Positions 30,970 to 32,382 of a DNA stretch of 32,382 nt are shown here, piece after piece (positions within the stretch are counted from its first letter, which is position 1; the number at the start of each line of letters is the position of its first letter). A program made the translations under genes and the position numbers. The notes beneath the pieces were generated by a model. The model ran no database searches. It was not told where the DNA came from and saw nothing but the letters and a program-made list of their open reading frames with translations. The DNA is from JBFKUL01 sp041635755 (GTDB lineage: Bacteria > Pseudomonadota > Gammaproteobacteria > Burkholderiales > SG8-39), in the NCBI GenBank assembly GCA_041635755.1, contig JBFKUL010000003.1, positions 1 to 32,382 of the forward strand. Direction: 5' to 3'.

Positions 30970-31911
30970 GTGCACATCCTCGTCACCGGATCGATCGCTT
31001 ACGACACCATCATGGTGTTTCCGGATCGCTTCAAAAACCACCTGCTCGCGGACCAGCTGCATATTCTCAACGTGTGTTTCCTCACCCCCGAGATGCGGCG
31101 CGAGTACGGCGGCACCGCGGGAAACATCGGCTACAACCTCAAGCGCCTGGGCGCCGAGCCGCTGGTCATGGCGACCGTCGGCCAGGATATCCAGCCTTAT
31201 CTCGAACGCTTCGATGCGCTTGGCATCGGTTCGGCGCATCTGCGCCGCATTCGCGGACAGTTCACTGCGCAGGCGTTCATCACTACCGACCTGGACGACA
31301 ACCAGATCACCGCGTTCCACCCGGGCGCGATGAACTTCTCGCACGAGAACCGCGTCTCGTCCACGCTCGGGGTGCGGCTCGCGATCGTCTCCCCCGACGG
31401 CAAGCAGGGGATGCAGGAGCACGCGCGCCAATGCGCCGAACACGGTATTCCGTTCCTGTTCGATCCGGGGCAGGGGCTGCCGATGTTCTCGGGCGCGGAG
31501 CTGGCCGAATTCGTGCAACTTGCCGACTACGTGGCGGTCAACGATTATGAGGGGAAGATGTTGCAGGAACGTACCGGCCGCAAACTCGAAGCCCTGGCGC
31601 GCGAGGTCAAGGCGCTGGTGGTGACGCTTGGCGCGCGCGGCTCGCTGGTGTTCGCGGGCGGTCAACGCCATGAGATTCCGAGCGTTGAGGCTGAAAAGCT
31701 GGTCGATCCGACGGGGTGCGGCGACGCCTATCGCGCGGGCCTGCTCTACGGCGTCGCGCAGGGCTGGGACTGGCCGGTTTGCGGGCGGCTGGGCGCGGTG
31801 ATGGGCGCGGTTAAGATCGCGCATCGCGGGGCGCAGAATCACCCGGTGGAGCGCCGGGATATCGAAGCGCGCTACCAGCGCGCGTTTGGCTATTCGCCTT
31901 GGAAAGGATGA
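30970..31911 (+). CDS. PfkB-family carbohydrate/nucleoside kinase
   Basis: This 313-residue ribokinase-fold kinase has the N-terminal ILVTGSIAYDTIMVFPDRF, the substrate-side YGGTAGNIGYNLKRLG (46-61) and the C-terminal signature DPTGCGDAYRAGLLYG (246-261) with catalytic base Asp252. It resembles the adenosine-kinase-like PfkB proteins of proteobacteria; substrate cannot be fixed by sequence alone. I chose GTG at 30970 because MHILVTGS matches the normal short N terminus. An in-frame TTG at 30958 would add four residues. It lies 15 bases after the DUF3426 gene and is linked to the next gene by overlapping stop-start codons. Confidence 0.9.
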   Translation: MHILVTGSIAYDTIMVFPDRFKNHLLADQLHILNVCFLTPEMRREYGGTAGNIGYNLKRLGAEPLVMATVGQDIQPYLERFDALGIGSAHLRRIRGQFTAQAFITTDLDDNQITAFHPGAMNFSHENRVSSTLGVRLAIVSPDGKQGMQEHARQCAEHGIPFLFDPGQGLPMFSGAELAEFVQLADYVAVNDYEGKMLQERTGRKLEALAREVKALVVTLGARGSLVFAGGQRHEIPSVEAEKLVDPTGCGDAYRAGLLYGVAQGWDWPVCGRLGAVMGAVKIAHRGAQNHPVERRDIEARYQRAFGYSPWKG

Positions 31912-31919
31912 CATCATGA
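31908..31919 (+). other. three-codon minigene (Met-Thr-Ser) between pfkB and the lipoprotein gene
   Basis: ATG-ACA-TCA-TGA: its ATG overlaps the kinase stop (ATGA) and its TGA overlaps the lipoprotein ATG (ATGA). The lipoprotein has its own AAGGA ribosome site, so the minigene may be incidental. It repeats the pattern at 310-357 and 5171-5221. Confidence 0.2.
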
Positions 31920-32362
31920 GAAATACGTTGATTCTGGCACTTCTCGCCGCCGTGCTTGCGGGCTGCGCCAGCAGCAAATCAGGCAGCGTTTATTCGCGCG
32001 ACGAGGCGCGCCGCGAGCAGACCGTGCGCATGGCGACGGTTGAATCGGTGCGCACCGTGCTGATCGAAGGCACGCGCAGCGGCGTCGGCACCGCCGCAGG
32101 CGGCGTGGTGGGCGGCATCGCCGGCAGCGAAGTAGGGCGCGGCAAGGGTGCCGCCGTCGGCGCGGTGCTCGGCGCGGTCGCGGGTGGCGTCGCCGGTTCC
32201 GCGATCGAGGAGGGCACGACGCGCCGCGACGGAATCGAGATCACCGTGCGGCTCGACACCGGCGGCCTGCGTGCGATCGTGCAGGAAGCCGATGAGCCGT
32301 TCAAACCCGGTGAACGTGTGCGCCTGGTCACCAACCGCGGTGTCACGCGCGTCACGCACTGA
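31916..32362 (+). CDS. outer-membrane lipoprotein with glycine-zipper domain (SlyB/Pcp-like)
   Basis: This 148-residue protein has a lipoprotein signal ending in LAGC (Cys17). A glycine-zipper region follows at about 60-100 (GVGTAAGGVVGGIAG and VLGAVAGGVAGSAIEEG), and then a C-terminal beta domain (ITVRLDTGGLRAIVQ, GERVRLVTNRG). This matches the SlyB/PCP lipoproteins of the envelope, which stabilise the outer membrane. The ATG has AAGGA seven bases upstream. The 20 bases after the stop to the window edge show nothing. Confidence 0.9.
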   Translation: MRNTLILALLAAVLAGCASSKSGSVYSRDEARREQTVRMATVESVRTVLIEGTRSGVGTAAGGVVGGIAGSEVGRGKGAAVGAVLGAVAGGVAGSAIEEGTTRRDGIEITVRLDTGGLRAIVQEADEPFKPGERVRLVTNRGVTRVTH

Positions 32363-32382
32363 GCCTAACGAGGTGTGGCGCC

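Noticed and set aside
1..32382. Mobile elements, CRISPR, tRNA or rRNA genes
   Set aside because: No transposase or integrase, no direct-repeat array and no clover-leaf or rRNA sequence was recognised on either strand.

Overview
The window is a gene-dense, high-GC (about two thirds G+C by eye) stretch of bacterial chromosome made almost entirely of housekeeping genes. Gene content and order point to a betaproteobacterium: yqgE-ruvX-pyrR-pyrB-pyrC', a Pil-Chp chemosensory operon preceded by rubredoxin, divergent thiD-thiE-hemL, an RNB nuclease-tonB-aroE-mtgA block, and tlpA-aroQ-accB-accC-prmA. I cannot name the genus. I saw no tRNA, rRNA, CRISPR array, insertion sequence, phage gene or attachment site.

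Layout. 1-6265, all minus strand: yqgE, ruvX, pyrR, pyrB, pyrC' (a dihydroorotase-like protein that has lost its metal ligands), then the cell-wall genes rlpA, dacA and a partial D-amino-acid aminotransferase that runs off the left edge. 6435-15697, minus strand: rubredoxin, then pilG-pilH-pilI-pilJ-chpA, the sensory system that controls type IV pili; chpA is a 1792-residue hybrid kinase with several Hpt modules. 15798-18543, plus strand: thiD-thiE-hemL, each overlapping the next by four bases. 18545-25477, minus strand: mpl, a small three-helix membrane protein, a YqiA-type esterase, an RNB exoribonuclease, tonB, aroE and mtgA. 25607-32362, plus strand: an unrecognised nucleotidyltransferase-like protein, a membrane-anchored thioredoxin, aroQ, accB, accC, prmA, a zinc-ribbon membrane protein, a PfkB sugar/nucleoside kinase and a glycine-zipper lipoprotein.

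How the genes work together. The left block joins pyrimidine synthesis (PyrR, ATCase and its non-catalytic partner) to envelope growth (RlpA, DacA, D-amino-acid metabolism). The central block receives a surface or chemical cue through PilJ, passes it by PilI to ChpA, and phosphorylates PilG and PilH to set pilus extension and retraction. The right blocks supply shikimate-pathway enzymes (AroE, AroQ), the biotin half of acetyl-CoA carboxylase (AccB, AccC), murein recycling (Mpl), glycan polymerisation (MtgA), thiamine and tetrapyrrole precursors.

No obviously new multi-gene system stands out. The most unusual signals are small. (1) Tiny ORFs of 15, 16 and 3 codons fill the gaps dacA/dat, ruvX/pyrR and pfkB/lipoprotein, each with an ATGA stop-start overlap at both ends. 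(2) An almost perfect FNR/Anr-type box sits at the class II spacing upstream of the small membrane protein. (3) An 18-bp perfect palindrome lies at the predicted transcription start of the unrecognised nucleotidyltransferase-like gene. (4) The hexamer CTCGAG is strongly enriched, independent of reading frame.
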